A stretch of 64,000 nt of DNA from the NCBI GenBank assembly GCA_951804985.1, contig OX638131.1, positions 103,002,464 through 103,066,463 of the forward strand, written 5' to 3'. The position numbers and the translations under genes were made by a program. This DNA is from Dryomyza anilis (lineage: Eukaryota > Arthropoda > Insecta > Diptera > Dryomyzidae). Each line of letters begins with the position of its first letter. Position 1 is the first letter of the stretch. A model generated the notes under the pieces. The model searched no databases. It was not told the DNA's origin and saw only the letters and a program-made list of their open reading frames with translations. Shown here piece by piece: positions 1 to 12,640 of this stretch.

Positions 1-128
1 GTCGAAATTATGGACAGTGCCAATGGCCATACACATAATTCATTTTTTTTCTTTATATCAATGTGATAAATTAAAAGACTATGCAATTCAAATTTCGACG
101 CGTATTTATTTCAGTTTGCACATTAAAT

Positions 129-1306
129 TGAGTTGAATTGATTACGATGAGTTGGGTAGAATTGAATTAATGTGAACTGAGTTAAATTGAAATGAATTGA
201 GTTGAATTGAGTTGAATTGAGTTGAATTGAGTTCAATTGAGTTGAATTGAGTTGAATTGAGTTGAATTGAGTTGAATTGTGTTGAATTTGGTTGAATTGA
301 GTTGAATAGAGTTCTTATGAGTTCAATTGAGTTAAATTGAGTTGAATTGAGTTGCATTGAGTTGAATTGAGTTGAATTGAGTTGAATTGAGTTGAATTGA
401 GTTGAATTGATTTGAATTGAATTGAGTTGAATTGAGTTGAATTGAATTGAGTTGAATTGAGTTGAATTGAGTTGAATTGAGTTGAATTGAGTTGGATTGT
501 GTTAAATTAAGTTGAATTGAGTTGAAATGATTTGAATTGATTTGAATTGAGTTGAATTGAGTTGAATTGAGTTGAATTAAATTGAGTTGAGTTGAGTTGA
601 ATTGAGTTGAAATGAGTTGAATTGAGTTGAATTGTGTTGAATTGAGTTGAATTGAGTTGAATTGAGTTGAATTGAGTTGAATTGAGTTGAATTGAATTTA
701 ATTGAATTGAGTTGAATTGAGTTGAATTGAGTTGAATTGAGTTGAATTGAGTTGAATTGAGTTGAATTGAGTTGAATTGAGTTGAATTGAGTTGAATTGA
801 GTTGAATTGAGTTGAATTGAGTTGAATTGAGTTGAATTGAGTTGAATTGAGTTGAATTGAGTTGAATTGAGTTGAATTGAGTTGAATTGAGTTGAATTGA
901 GTTGAATTGAGTTGAATTGAATTTAATTGAATTTAATTGAATTGAGTTAAATTGAGTTGAATTGAGTTGAGTTGAGTTGAATTGAGTTGAATTGAGTTGA
1001 ATTGAGTTGAATTGAGTTGAATTGTGTTAAATTGAGTTGAATAAGTTGAAATGAGTTGAATTGAGTTGAATTGAGTTGAATTGAATTGAGTTGAATTGAG
1101 TTGAATTGAGTTGAATTGAGTTGAATTGAGTTAAATTGAGTTGAATTGAGTTGAATTGAGTTCAATTGAGTTGAATTGAGTTGAATTGAGTTGAATTGAG
1201 TTGAATTGAGTTGAATTGAGTTGAATTGAGTTAAATTGAAATGAATTGAGTTAAATTGAGTTGAATTGAGTTGAATTGAGTTGAATTGAGTTGAATTGAG
1301 TTGAAT
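129..1306. repeat. 10-bp satellite array, unit GTTGAATTGA
   Basis: About 1.2 kb of nearly uninterrupted GTTGAATTGA units, with occasional 5-bp slips (GAATTGAATTGA) and point variants such as GTTAAATTGA. The stretch around 720-930 is almost perfectly homogenised. Open frames on the minus strand reading Asn-Ser-Thr-Gln-Phe repeats are by-products of a 10-bp period without internal stops. Confidence 0.97.
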
Positions 1307-1924
1307 TTGTATTCAATGTACTTGCCCATATTGTTTAATGTCTTGAAGTAAAAAATAAATTTTACTATCACAAGAATCAATAACATAACAATTTTAGTCC
1401 TATTTAAAAAAAAAAAAAACAGTGAGGAAGGTTAGGTCATATAGGAAATGAAGTAGGGATATTGTTATAGTTGGTGTGATGAAGTTAGTGAGAATTATGA
1501 AAGTTATAGTCGGTCTAAGCCGGCTATTAATAGCCTACACATATCTGAGAATATGTGCGGTTATCATTTTAAGTGATGCATAGATCGCCAGGGTTTACGA
1601 ATCTTGCAATCGCTAAGAATTTCCATTCATTTGATACCTATATTTACAAATTGATAGGTGTACCGAATTTGATTTTTTTTTAAACCACAAGCGGGAAACA
1701 TTATTTTCATATATTTGAGCATAAAGTCAATAATTATTTGACTAAAAAAGTCCACATCAGCCTGCATAAAGTAGAATTCATCTGTATATGTAAATTTTAT
1801 ATGAGGTATTTGAAAATAAGTGGTCGTTTTACAGGTCACATTTGACCGCTCAAGCCAATTTTCTTATTAAGACACCGTAAATATATAAGTAATCTAAATA
1901 AGATGTTTTATTGATCTAGATCTT
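1307..1924. other. AT-rich intronic sequence, nothing recognised
   Basis: No coding, RNA or repeat signal that I can name. It probably lies in a long Ddr intron, or upstream of the gene if the first exons are closer than expected. Confidence 0.4.
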
Positions 1925-2020
1925 CTAGTTCGTGATTTCAACAGATGGACATCGCTAAATCGAGTCAGGAGGTCATGCTGATCATGAATATATATACTTT
2001 TAGAGATATGCTTCCTTCGA
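1925..2020 (+). repeat. Fragment of the TACCCTACACC-type dispersed repeat
   Basis: The segment with gatttcaacagatggac and tgctgatcatgaatatatat resembles 24195-24250, where the same words lie inside a much longer copy of the repeat (gctgatcaagaatatatat). It is short and diverged; both ends are unclear. Confidence 0.5.
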
Positions 2021-2100
2021 AAAATATCGTTTTTTGTAGAACACGAAGTTTTTATTTTGGGAACCTCAGATCTTATTAAATAATATTCAAACCAGCTTTG

Positions 2101-2340
2101 TACTTTAGAGCTTCTATATAAAATAATTAGTTTGTTTTATCCTATTTAAAACCGTTTAAAACCGGTTTAAAACCGAAACCGTTTATATCGGTTTTGGATA
2201 TCGGTTTATTTCTGATTTTCGTATAACGGTTTCGGTTACAAAATGAATCGGTTTTAAACGGATATCGGTTTCGGTTTTAAAAATGAATCGGTTTTAAACG
2301 TATATCGTTACTGTTACGGTTTCAATCCGTGGTGCTAATT
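2101..2340 (+). repeat. Degenerate CCGAAACCG/CGGTTTCGGT repeat
   Basis: The segment is dense in AAACCG and CGGTTT words and contains gatatcggttt, tgattttcgtataacggtttcggtt and tttcaatcc. The same order of words occurs in the inverse orientation at 13185-13395, so this is a copy of a longer dispersed repeat rather than a simple-sequence accident. Confidence 0.8.
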
Positions 2341-2990
2341 AATTTAAAAGTCAATTATATTCAAATGAAACCAAAATCTTAAATCAATGTAATACATTTC
2401 TAATTCCGGCACCAATGTATATCGGAATTAGACTTTTTAATTTGCTCTTTTTAAATTTAATATATTTTATAAAAATATTGCTTATTCATATATTTATTGA
2501 ATATATAAAAAAATGAAAAAATAGTAAATAATTTAAAAAGAAAATATTTTCTTAATTTTAAAATTTATACATATAAAGAAACATTGTATTTTGAGTTAAA
2601 CTTTAGCTACATCTTTAGTAATTTGTGCTTAGAATATAAATTTATGTGGCTTTGCAATTTTATGATATTTTTTCAGAATAATGCCATCTTATAGGTCGAC
2701 GCAAAGTACGTATAAGAATCAATTCCGAACAACTGTCGCCGCAAAAGGCACACAAAATATTCACACTCATATTCTAAACTGGAATTTAATTAAAATCCTT
2801 TTATTTTTGCACAAAATCATTTAATACAGGAAAAAACCTCAAAATTAATTAATTCCCCAAACGATTTGACATCTTGATGCAAAACACTGATGAAGAATTT
2901 AAAATTTAAACAAAAAGAAAAACAATTTTTAATTGCCTTCAATCATAAATTTAAAAAATAAAAAATAATAAATTAGTAGCCAAATTAATC
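2341..2990. other. AT-rich sequence, nothing recognised
   Basis: Low-complexity AT-rich DNA without an open frame of note. Confidence 0.35.
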
Positions 2991-2994
2991 TTTT

Positions 2995-3245
2995 AACTTA
3001 AATTTAATTTTTCACTAAAATTTTCAATATTTCACAAAAAATTCAATTTTTTACCAAAATTTAAATTTTCACTAAAATACAATTTTCAATAAAAATTAAA
3101 TGTTTTACTAAAAATTCAATTGTTCAGGAAAAATTCAATTTTTCACTAAAAATTCAACTTTTCACTACAAATTCCATTTTTTACTAAAAGTTCAATGTTT
3201 ACTTAAAATTTAAAGTTTTTGCTATAAATTCAATTTTATATTAAA
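2995..3245 (+). repeat. Short, diverged 19-bp satellite (TTCACTAAAAATTCAA type)
   Basis: Repeated ttttcactaaaaattcaa units with variable spacing. The same unit forms the large array at 46335-48540 and, in reverse complement, the array at 34460-35750. Confidence 0.75.
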
Positions 3246-3289
3246 ATTTTATTCTTATTTAAAATTTCAATAAAAAAATATTAAAAAAA

Positions 3290-3670
3290 TAAAATAGTAG
3301 TGAAAAAAGTACTTTAGTAGTAAGTTGTTTAATAAATATTGTTTAACAATGTAAGTAAAAATCAAAAAGTAGTTGTATTATAAAGTGTATTAAAAACTAT
3401 AGCTAAAAAATAGTAGTAGAAATTATTAGTAATAAACTTGTAGTAGAAAATGGTTAAAAAATTGTAGTAAAAAAAACAAGAAAATTAGTAGTATATTATA
3501 AAAATATATAAAATTAGTTGTAGATAACAGTGAAAACTGTAACAGTGAAAAACGTGGAAAATTGTAGTAGAAAATGGTAGTAGAAAATGGTAGTAAAAAT
3601 GGTAGTAGAAAATAGTAGTATTCAATAGTAGTAGAAAAAAGGAGTAAAAGTACTTAGTAGTCGAAAAACA
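3290..3670. repeat. GTAGTAGAAAATG-type degenerate simple repeat
   Basis: Interspersed tagtag, gtagtagaaaatgg and gtagtaaaa words. The minus-strand Tyr/Phe-rich open frame here is produced by this composition. Confidence 0.6.
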
Positions 3671-4890
3671 CAAAAATACGGTTTAAACAAAAAAAGAATT
3701 AGGGTTAAACTTGTGGAAAAATGCGTCTTAAAACAATTTCAAAGTTATTGAGCGGAAATGACACAGCCTGCTGCACACAGGCAATACCCGTACTTTGTCA
3801 TATTTATAAATTTAAAGTCAAAGCAGATTTAAGCACTGTAATAAGTTTGTATGTGTGTGTGTATTTGTCTGTCTTTCGGCACTCTTCAGATGCCTGGCTG
3901 ACACACATTTTCATTTGATTACAGCGTTCAAGCAAACATAGTAAAGCGGCTTCTATTTGAAACAACATAAAAAAAACTGCAGTACCTACTGCCTCTTTTT
4001 TTCTGCTACGCTTTTCTACTACTTTTGTCGTATTTTGCAGCAACTTTTAGCACAGAGACATTTTTGCATTTGCATTGTTATGTCAACGTATTTGCATTGT
4101 AATCCGCTTAGAAGAGACAATGTTAAAAAAATATATAAAAAAAATAATAAAAATATAAAAATAACAATATAAAAATAATAATATAAAAATATAAAATAAA
4201 AATAAATAACAAAAAAAAAATTAGAAGTAACAAAACACATTTATATAAATAAAAAACACATCTTTTGCTCCAGTTTTTCTTGTTAATAACAAAAACCAAC
4301 TCTTCATCGTCAACAACATGCACAACAGATGCGGCGGCGGCAGCAACAATAATAGATGTTGTCGCTAAAAACTAGAGGAACAATTCATACATAAAAACAG
4401 CAGTAGGCCAGACAAATACCACCGCGTAAAATAATAGAGTTGAAATGCTGGCAAATGCCAAACAAAGCTTCAAAGTAAATCGTTGACAGCTGCCAGCAAA
4501 TAAAAAAGAATACTGGAAAAAGTAAAAATTATAAATAATGTCAACAAATTTGATGCGTCTTTTAAAGCTGTTGTTGTCAACAGGTTTTAACATAAATATT
4601 AATTTTCGAACTGCCTCAGTTTTGCGCGGCTTTTAAATATGCAATGCAAAGTGCTGAGTGAGATTTTCTTTTTTTTTCAAATTTATTACAAACTATGCCA
4701 TTTTTATATTCATTTTTTTGTTAATTTAATAAAATTTTAATCAACTTAATTATTAATGTTGTTAATTTAACAATTGGTTTAATTGCATTCATTAATTAGG
4801 TAGTTTTCTTATTGATTCTGAAGTTGTCAAAAATATAAGGAATTCAAAAAATATATATTTAAAATTGTCTTTATTAATTTATCATTATTT
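3671..4890. other. Intronic sequence with A/T microsatellites, no gene
   Basis: 4120-4215 is an ATAAAAATAAT low-complexity tract and 4329-4350 has short GCGGCGGCGGCAGCAAC repeats. Several short overlapping frames occur on both strands; none has recognisable protein features. Confidence 0.4.
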
Positions 4891-4894
4891 TAAA

Positions 4895-5018
4895 CGTACT
4901 CGGACAGTAATACTAAACAAGAATAAATATACTCTTCCATACCGGACACGTCTTTTAAGGGTCGTTAAAATATATGCACATACCCTGTACTTCATAGGTG
5001 TAGGGTAAAAATGCAAAT
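4895..5018 (-). repeat. TACCCTACACC-type dispersed repeat, terminal fragment
   Basis: Contains cttccataccggacacg, a diverged gcgttacaatatatgcac and taccctgtacttcataggtg followed by tagggta, matching the end of the copies at 23041-24336 and, inverted, 8728-8820. Only about 120 bp of the element are present. Confidence 0.75.
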
Positions 5019-5232
5019 AGTTGAATATGCTGTTTCCAAAGCACAGCACAGCATTTTTAAAAATGTGTACTTGGATTTTGACCGCTTATTTAAATCGGGA
5101 CCTTCTGAAACTTCGAGTATTCAATATGTAAAAAAACCAGAGTATAAAAAATATCAAAAAAATGTTTCTCAAATATTATAACAAATATAAAACAATATGG
5201 AAATTAAATTGTACATCACTTTTCATTTCATA

Positions 5233-6232
5233 CACACAGAAAACTGATTTGTTACGGCAACCAAATAAATTTCCCTACCGAATTATTCGGATGCGTTATA
5301 AAGTAGTTGCAATAAGCTTTTAATTTGGTTGTGACAACCTCCTATAAGGTGATCATGAGGTTGTGGCAACCTTCAAATTGTGAAGTCGGTGAAGAAGAGG
5401 TTATCGTATTATTCTATTGGAATTTGATTTCATAAAGTTTATAAAACTTATTTATGTTAAGTTTTCTTTATGATTTATAGATGCGTAAATGAATTTCCTA
5501 TTGTTTGCACTGTGAAAATTATTTATTTCTGTATGTATCATAATAATTAGCAAAAATCTAGCAACCAAAGTGGTGATAGACATTGCCGTTTGACATTTAT
5601 TTTGTTGATACAACAACGTACTTAGTTGTCGTAACAAATGCAAGAGGGGTAATTTTGGAAGAATGAAAAATGCTATCATAAGGGGGTACGACAACCGAAT
5701 GTACAGTTGCACGAACTGACATTTCGGATACAGTGTAAAATTGTGTACGTTTATTTAGATAACCAATTTAGATGGCCGCGGTAGCTCAGTGGTTAGTGGG
5801 GCTAACAACATCTTTTCATAGAAATATTTTTCTATACCGCGCTACCTCTCGTCAGTAAATGGCAAACCTACGAGAGTAAAACCATTGCCTATGAAAAAGC
5901 TCTCACCCGCCGTTCGGATTCGGAAATAAACTGTAGGTCCCACCACTTTCAGTACAAATATAACACGCACAGCTCAAAATGGTGAGAGAGCTCGGCCGAA
6001 GTTCTGTACAGGACTGTAGCGCCAAACTATTATATTATTATTATAATGGGACAATTATTGATTTAATAGTATACAAAAAATTAATATTTTCATATAAACT
6101 CAATGGAAATGTCATGGTATTTGTATATATTAGTGTTTAATGGTATTTTACGATTAAAATAATAATTTATCCTATCGACTATTTTTAATAGTAAAAAACT
6201 ATTATTTATATAGTATGTTTTTCTGAGTGTGA
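5233..6232. mobile_element. Possible TIR element with a SINE inside
   Basis: Starts with acacacagaaaactga and ends with gtttttctgagtgtg, an inverted CACWCAGAAAA-type end pair. The interior has repeated gttgtggcaacc/ggttgtgacaacc words and no coding. A SINE (5774-6047) lies within. The short termini make this a tentative call. Confidence 0.35.
5774..6047 (+). mobile_element. tRNA-derived SINE (family A), internal deletion
   Basis: Begins GGCCGCGGTAGCTCAGTGG, which contains a polymerase III A box (TAGCTCAGTGG), and ends in an ATT-rich tail. Compared with the copy at 37161-37483 it lacks the segment from the A box to GGACTG, so the B box is gone and this copy should not be transcribed on its own. 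The body ends GGACTGTAGCGCCAAACTATT, shared by all copies. Confidence 0.88.
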
Positions 6233-6239
6233 GGTTGCA

Positions 6240-8340
6240 ACAAATGTATGCCGATTGCAACAATGAAACATTGACTTGATTAATCTCATGCCAACAGATG
6301 ATTTATCCGTGATTAATGCTCTGTTTTCATTGTGTCATTTCATGTTCGAAAATTTGTCAAAATTGTTGTTTTTTGATATGGCAAAATAAGGCATTTTGAT
6401 TTGGTTTGACATGAATTATGAAATTTTTAATTTTGAGGATTTTCTGCGTCGGAATCATAATGTAAAGAAACCAGGCAAAATAATGATTATTAATATTTTC
6501 AGATTTTAAATTATTTTTATAATAAAATCGTATTGAAAATTTCCATACGGAACATTTTGTACTGCCCGGAATTGTGATTTATCATGAAAAAACTATAAAA
6601 ATTATTAACAAAATGTAAATGTATAAATAAAGTTAAATAACTAAGTTGTTTTCTAAAATAATTTGTACAAAATGTTTGAGCACTATTCAGTTTATATCAT
6701 TTGATTTAACGTATCGAATTTTCTAAGTTTTTAAAGATGTTTAGTTCAATATAAATTTTTTTATTCTCAGTGTAATAATGTCTGTCCAGAACCCCTGGAA
6801 ATGCACATTACCATAAGTGATAACATACTTAACAAAATAATGCCAAAAACTAAAGAATTATTGTGACAGCGACTTATTTTACAAAATGATTGCGGCAAAC
6901 AACTTTTAACTCTATGCTCCATTAATACAACTTATATAATTACTTATATATAAGTAAAAAAAATATATGTTTTATAAATATTTTAAAGTCATTCTATGGC
7001 AGTATTCTCAATAGTGCCGCCACTATTTTTGCAAATGTAATTGGCGCGCATAGCCAACTACTTGAACATGAGAATTTCTACAAACATACTTTAAAATACT
7101 GTTACATTTCTACATTATAGTATCATGTCTCGGTGTTTTTGCGCAAATTTGCATAAATGTGTTGCGCCACATATACACCGCACCTTTCTACCATCCACGC
7201 AAAGTCATTTACTGCAAATGCACTTTTCCTTTTTGGCGAAGGTAAACGTTTCTCGTATTTAGGTTCGTAAATTTTTCTTATTACAAAAAAGGAAAAAAAT
7301 ATGAATATGAAAAAAACTAAAACATCGAAAAGTGCAAAAATATAAACTATTATACGAACGTGTTTGGTACTATTTTCAGCAATTTTAATGCACTGCAATT
7401 TCATGTGGCAGCAGCTATAACATAAAATATACTTAGTCTATTTACAGGCTACGTGTGTGTGTATTTAAGTGAAAGGGTTTTTCAGGCATTAGAGCATTTT
7501 TTTATAATGTTAATTTTGTGCTTTAATAAAAAATAAAACAATAAACAAATAAAAAGAGCCATTTTAGGATTAAAGCCATATATAAAATCAATTTTCAACA
7601 ATTTTGACACACTACCACATTTTGATAATACAGCCCAACACAATTTTAACCAAGGACGTCCCATATATCACTTCTACATAATAAGCTTTTGACTGCATAC
7701 TCTGTTTTTTACTATTACCCAATTAGAGAAAATTCAGAAAATTTCAATCGTTATTTTAAGCCGTTCCCACTCACTACTTGAAATAAAAGAAAAATGTAGA
7801 ACTATGGAAAAATAGTTTTACAAAAAAACCAAGTCTAATTTTAATATACTAATGTATGATAATATTCCAATATGTTTTTAAGATTTTTGGATCTAAACTC
7901 GTAATTTTTGGATTTTACTTTAGACAATTTTGTATTTATGTTTTTAGCATTTGGGATCTCATGATAAACAAGGAAATGATTTATAGTTATCTAGAGCATA
8001 ATCCAAATTAAATATCAACATTTTTCTAATTAATCTATTTTTTAAAATATGCCCTGTGAACCTAATTTTGATACTTATTCAATACTCTTCAATAAATACT
8101 AATATCTGTAATGATGTTTTTAATGTTCAAAATGATATTCTTAAACATCAAAGTTACACACTTGAATTTGTCTTCTTTAACACATGTATATATTTTTAAT
8201 TTCTATAAATTGTATGTTATTTAATTTTAAAATACTGCTTGATTTATAAAATGTTATTTGAAAAAATTTTTTAAAAAAATAAAATTTTCAAAATAATATG
8301 AGAAAAAAGTCCTTAAAAGAACATTAAAAAACTAAATAAA
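6240..8340. other. AT-rich intronic sequence, nothing recognised
   Basis: No coding or RNA gene seen. The minus-strand frame at 7123-7404 has a hydrophobic run but no homology I recognise, so it is not called. Confidence 0.35.
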
Positions 8341-8419
8341 AAAAAAATTGTCCAAAAAAAAATTTTTTTTTTTGAAAAATTTTTTTAAAAAAATCAAAAA
8401 ACATTTTTTTCTTTTTTTA

Positions 8420-8575
8420 ATTTTTCGGTCATTCATCAAATTGAATGAATTCATAACATTGATGTTTTGTAGTTATCAATATTATGAATCTTTCGTCAAT
8501 ACAATGAATCATGGTTTGAAAAAAGAATTCATCAATATAATGAAAAACAATTTGAATTTGAAAAACAAATAAAAT
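8420..8575 (-). repeat. ATTCATCAATATTATGAAT-type dispersed repeat
   Basis: Contains tcattcatcaaattgaatgaa, aatattatgaatc and caatgaatcatggtttga. The reverse complement matches 26950-27060 in the same word order. Many half-units are themselves palindromic. Confidence 0.7.
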
Positions 8576-8727
8576 TTGAATTTTAAATTACCAAAAATCA
8601 TAAAAATTACCAAAAATTTTAATAAGAAATGTAAAAAAGTATTCAATTTCGGTATGATATATACAAAATGTCCAAAAACATAAAAATTTCAAAATTCAAT
8701 AATCCTAAATTCAATATTCCGATTTTT

Positions 8728-9530
8728 ATACCCTACACCTATGAGGTACAGGATATATTAAGTTTGTGCATATATTGTAACGCCCCTTAGGAGGCGTGTC
8801 CGGTATGGAAAAATATTCTTGATCAGCATGTGTGTTTAGCCAAGTCCGTCTGTCCGACTGTCTGCCCGAAAACGTAGTAACTTGAGAAATACTTCTCAGA
8901 ATGCGATGAAATTTCGTTTCAACATGTTTTAGCCAAAAGTAGGAACTGACTTTGAAAATGAGCCAAATCGGTCAACGGACACTCTCACCTCCCATACAAG
9001 TCACTTTTATATAAGTCTTTAGGAACTAATAACTCGAAAAGTATTTCAGATATATTTATAAAATTTAAAACATATTGTTGGAATTCGCTTAAAAATATGT
9101 GGTCCAAAAAAGTGCGTGATCCGCCCACATTTTTTTTTTTTAATTATTTTCTGGGTTTTCATAGAGGAACTTTTAGCCGTAAATTATTATAATCAAATCT
9201 ATGAAATATTAGCCTAAAAAACTCCCACTGGTCCTGCCACTTTTATTTTTATAATTCTTTTTATTAGTTTTTTTTATACGTTTATATTAATTTTTTAAAT
9301 TAAGGGGATATAAGAAGTTAATTTCTGATATGTGAATAATATACCAATGTGGAAGGGGTGGCGTTCAGCGTAATTAATGACTTAAATTAAGGTATACAGT
9401 TAAATTTCCCACATTAATATCCCCAACAAAGGTGTAGGGTATTCCATAGTCGTACCCGACCGTCTATAAAGTCCGTCCAATGTGACCGAACTTACCCATG
9501 TGACCTAACTTTCCCAACTCGTTTTTACGT
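8728..9530 (+). repeat. TACCCTACACC dispersed element, near-complete copy
   Basis: Starts with TACCCTACACC and ends with GGTGTAGGGTATTCCATAGTCG...CGACCGTCTATAAAGTCCG, so the ends carry an inverted TACCCTACACC/GGTGTAGGGTA pair. Recognisable interior words include ggaggcgtgtccggtatgg, cgatgaaatttcg and gaactaataactcgaaaag. No protein is encoded. Other copies lie at 23041-24336 (minus), 63226-63865 (rearranged) and as fragments at 4895 and 1925. The tail gtgaccgaacttacccatg is shared with the 63-kb copy. Family name unknown to me; it is probably a non-autonomous element. Confidence 0.8.
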
Positions 9531-9775
9531 AATGTTATGAAAAAATAGAAAATATCGAAAAATTAAATTTATACCGTCAAAACAGTTGTTTGTTTGTGCA
9601 AAAATATTTGAGGACATTAACTAATTAATAGAACTTGAAGTCTTTGAAAGATATTGTAATGATAGACATTTGTTATACCTAAAAACTGCAAGAACAAGGA
9701 AAATTTTGAACAGCCGATGCTAAAACCAGAAATTAGTGACGATCAAATGCAAGAAGAAGTCATACAAAATTTATG

Positions 9776-10623
9776 TACACCCAGAAAAAAATCATGATAA
9801 ATTGATAGTATTTCAAAGAAAAACAATAATTTATACCATTAAAATTGGTCAATACGATGCGTCCCATTAGTTCAGTAATATTGAAACTGTTAATACAATG
9901 TGTGGTTGTACCATAAATTTTATAATGTGATATTTTAATTACAATAAGAAAGACCTATACAAATTTAATGATACGTATTATTAATTATATGGTAAAGTCG
10001 AATTACATTTTCCTAATAATTTATTAAAACAAAAATGTATTTTAGTTATTTTATTGTATATATTATTTTATTCAAATGTCGAAATTGATATTCATTTTTA
10101 CAACACACACATAAAACGATACTTCTTGCTGCAAAAGATTATAAAACATTTAATGTTTGCTTTGGTTTCCAATAATTGATTGTAGTACTTGAGTCTGCAG
10201 TTATTTTTGAGACTGTTGCCATAATAGAAGTTCGATGTATTATTTATTTTCTGTAATAAATAAAAATATAAATATAAATATATAAATATATTTTATTTAC
10301 ATTAAATACATTGAGTCCTTACCAATGTCACGTTTAATAATGTGGATTATTACAAAAAAAAAAACATGCGACCATGTTTGTATTCGTTTTATGTTTTTTT
10401 ACACCACGTTTATTATTATAGGAGGAAACCATTAAAACAACAGTATTTATTCTATTTAAAATAATAATATTGAAATATTTAAAATTATGGTATTGAATTT
10501 TTCAAATACTATTGAATTAATTAGAAAACTTTTGATTTAAAAAGAAAAAAACTATTAATACATGAACCATAAGATCAATGGGTGTACCATAAAGTACTTA
10601 ATGGTACATTTTCTTCTGAGTGT
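9776..10623. mobile_element. MITE-like element with TACACYCAGAARAAAATC ends
   Basis: The left end tacacccagaaaaaaatcatg and right end cattttcttctgagtgta are inverted. The 850-bp interior is AT-rich and non-coding, with recurring ccattaaa and accataa words near both ends. The open frame at 10562-10759 crosses its edge and is not a gene. The target-site duplication is not clear. Confidence 0.55.
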
Positions 10624-10628
10624 ATATG

Positions 10629-11145
10629 TAAAAAACCAACTAGAAAAAATATGTCTGAAAGATGTCTTTAAGTTATGTTTTATATATTATCCATCTCAGT
10701 CCTGCAAAATAATTCATACAGATATATCTTTCATATCTTTCCGCCATAATTTTTTCTAGTTCGTTTGTTACATATAATACCAATTTCAATATGTTTTTAG
10801 GAAAAAATATATCATCGGTGATACTGCAAAGCCGCATATCTACATTTTCGAATATCTCTTTTAAAATGATTTTACAGATGAAACAAAACTATGTTCAGTC
10901 TTAATTCTGCACTTATTTCATGCAATATTATTTATCTGATCAACATTAAAAACCCGATTATAACACAGAATTAGACGTATTTTTCACATGCAGTTGGGCG
11001 ATTTTGAAGTATCACCGACGATATATTTCTCCTAAAAACATATTGATATTGGTATTATATATAACAAACCAACTAGAAAAAGTTATCTGAAAGATATCTT
11101 TAAGTTATCTTTTAAATATTATCTATATCCGAAAGTTGTCCGAAA
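10629..11145. repeat. Foldback repeat, about 500 bp
   Basis: Left arm words (ttttttctagttcgtttgtt, taataccaatttcaatatg, catcggtgatactgc around 10747-10830) recur inverted at 10995-11085. An outer pair, gaaagatgtctttaagttatg and gaaagatatctttaagttatc, adds a direct repeat of the AACCAACTAGAAAAA segment at both edges. RNA from either strand would form a long hairpin with a loop near 10850-10985. Confidence 0.7.
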
Positions 11146-11149
11146 TGTT

Positions 11150-11705
11150 ACGAGAAATATCTCTTTTTGTATTATACAAATGATTGACTGAAAGAAGCCT
11201 TTTTGATTTTCTGAATGTCGTCCTTATGATATACAAAAATATGTCTTAAAGTTAATTTCTTAAATTAATCTATTAGCAACAAAATGCAACCGGATTTAGT
11301 CATCCTAAAGTACACAAAATAATAATAATAATTTTTTTAAATTATATGAATAGGCTGTTTTCGTCTTTATGGGGTTCTATGAAAGTAAAAAACTGGCTTT
11401 TTTTCCAACTTCTTCAGGGATATTTTATTGGATCTTTAAATTTACAGAGCACTTTTGTAGTTTACAATATTTAACATTCATTTTAATTAACACTTACTAT
11501 TTTTTACTACATTGATTACACCATAATTTTTGCACTATTACCCCCCCTGAAAAGGTGTATGTTATAATAAAAACATAATACAGCATCCAAACAAAATAAA
11601 TATTTGAACCGAAACATAAATATGTTCAAAATAAAACATGATTTGGAACGACCTGAATATAAATATGTTTCCAGAGAAACATATCAGTTGTTTCAGTTCA
11701 AAAAG
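11150..11705. other. AT-rich intronic sequence, nothing recognised
   Basis: No coding or RNA signal. The words tgaaccgaaacataaatatg and acatatcag do not form a clear repeat. Confidence 0.35.
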
Positions 11706-11710
11706 TATTA

Positions 11711-11957
11711 TATAATAATAATAGTTTGGCGCTACAGTCCTGTATAGAACTTCGGCCGTGCTCTCTCACCATTTTAAGCTGTGCCTGTTATATTTGTACT
11801 CAAAGTGGTGGGCCCGACAGTTTATTGCCGGATCCGAACGGCGTGTGAGAGCTTTTCATAGGCAATGTTTTACTCTCGTAGGTTTGCCATTTACTGCCGA
11901 GAGGTTGCGCGGTATAGAAAATGTTTCTATGAAAAGATGTTGTTAGCCCCAGTCCAG
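11711..11957 (-). mobile_element. tRNA-derived SINE (family A), 5'-truncated
   Basis: Minus-strand copy: the tail ATTATTATTATA lies on the left and the body matches 37161-37483. The tRNA-like head is cut just inside GGACTGGGGCTAAC, so both internal promoter boxes are missing. The plus-strand open frame at 11758-11946 is wholly contained in this SINE. Confidence 0.85.
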
Positions 11958-11959
11958 AG

Positions 11960-12640
11960 GTGAACATTTTTATAATAAAGATATGGAAAAATTTCGAATC
12001 ATTTATATTTTGTATATTATACCAATGCGGTACATCATAGTTTTAGCATTGCGGCAATTGCAATTTATTGAGGTCTACTTGCTGTCATATAGAGCGCGCA
12101 CTTCTTTTTATGTTTATGTTGATGTTCTTGCAAATGACGGCGACGGAGTCTTTCAACAACGTGGCACCATTGCTGCTAAAAACCTAAACAAGTAGAACGG
12201 CAACAGCAGAAGCAGTAGCAATAGCAACAGCAAATAAAAGGACATCGAAACGCATAGAGTGAGACTTGAAACTAAAACCGAATAGAACTGAACCAAACCG
12301 AAACGAACTGAACTGAATGAAACTAGAAGAAGCTCACATTTCCAGCTCGTTAGCGTCAATGCTAACAAGCTTGCACTTCTAGCTCCTAAAAGTATGCAAC
12401 GCAATGCAATCCGACGACTACTACGACGATGGTTATGCATTCAATGCAAAAAACGAAGCTAATTTCAAGGCGCAAAACATCAGCAACTAAGCAGCACACA
12501 AGCGAAAATACAAATACAAATGTATCACATACATGTATAACACACATATATATCACACACACACACACATGTACCGGCTGACTGACATATATGCGAATAA
12601 CGACTGCGATTTGATGATTATGCTGCTGCTACTGTGGCTG
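11960..12640. other. Sequence with CAG/GCA-rich tracts and a CA microsatellite
   Basis: 12195-12235 is a CAACAGCAGAAGCAG-like tract, 12250-12320 an AACTGAACCGAA-rich tract and 12541-12570 a CA/TA microsatellite. Minus-strand poly-Leu frames arise from the CAG-rich tract. No gene supported. Confidence 0.45.

Noticed and set aside
142..1165. Asn/Gln/Ser-rich ORFs on the minus strand
   Set aside because: They are translations of the 10-bp satellite and have no codon bias, splice context or start context of their own.
12153..12440. Poly-Leu minus-strand ORF
   Set aside because: Arises from a CAG/GCA microsatellite; nothing around it resembles a gene.
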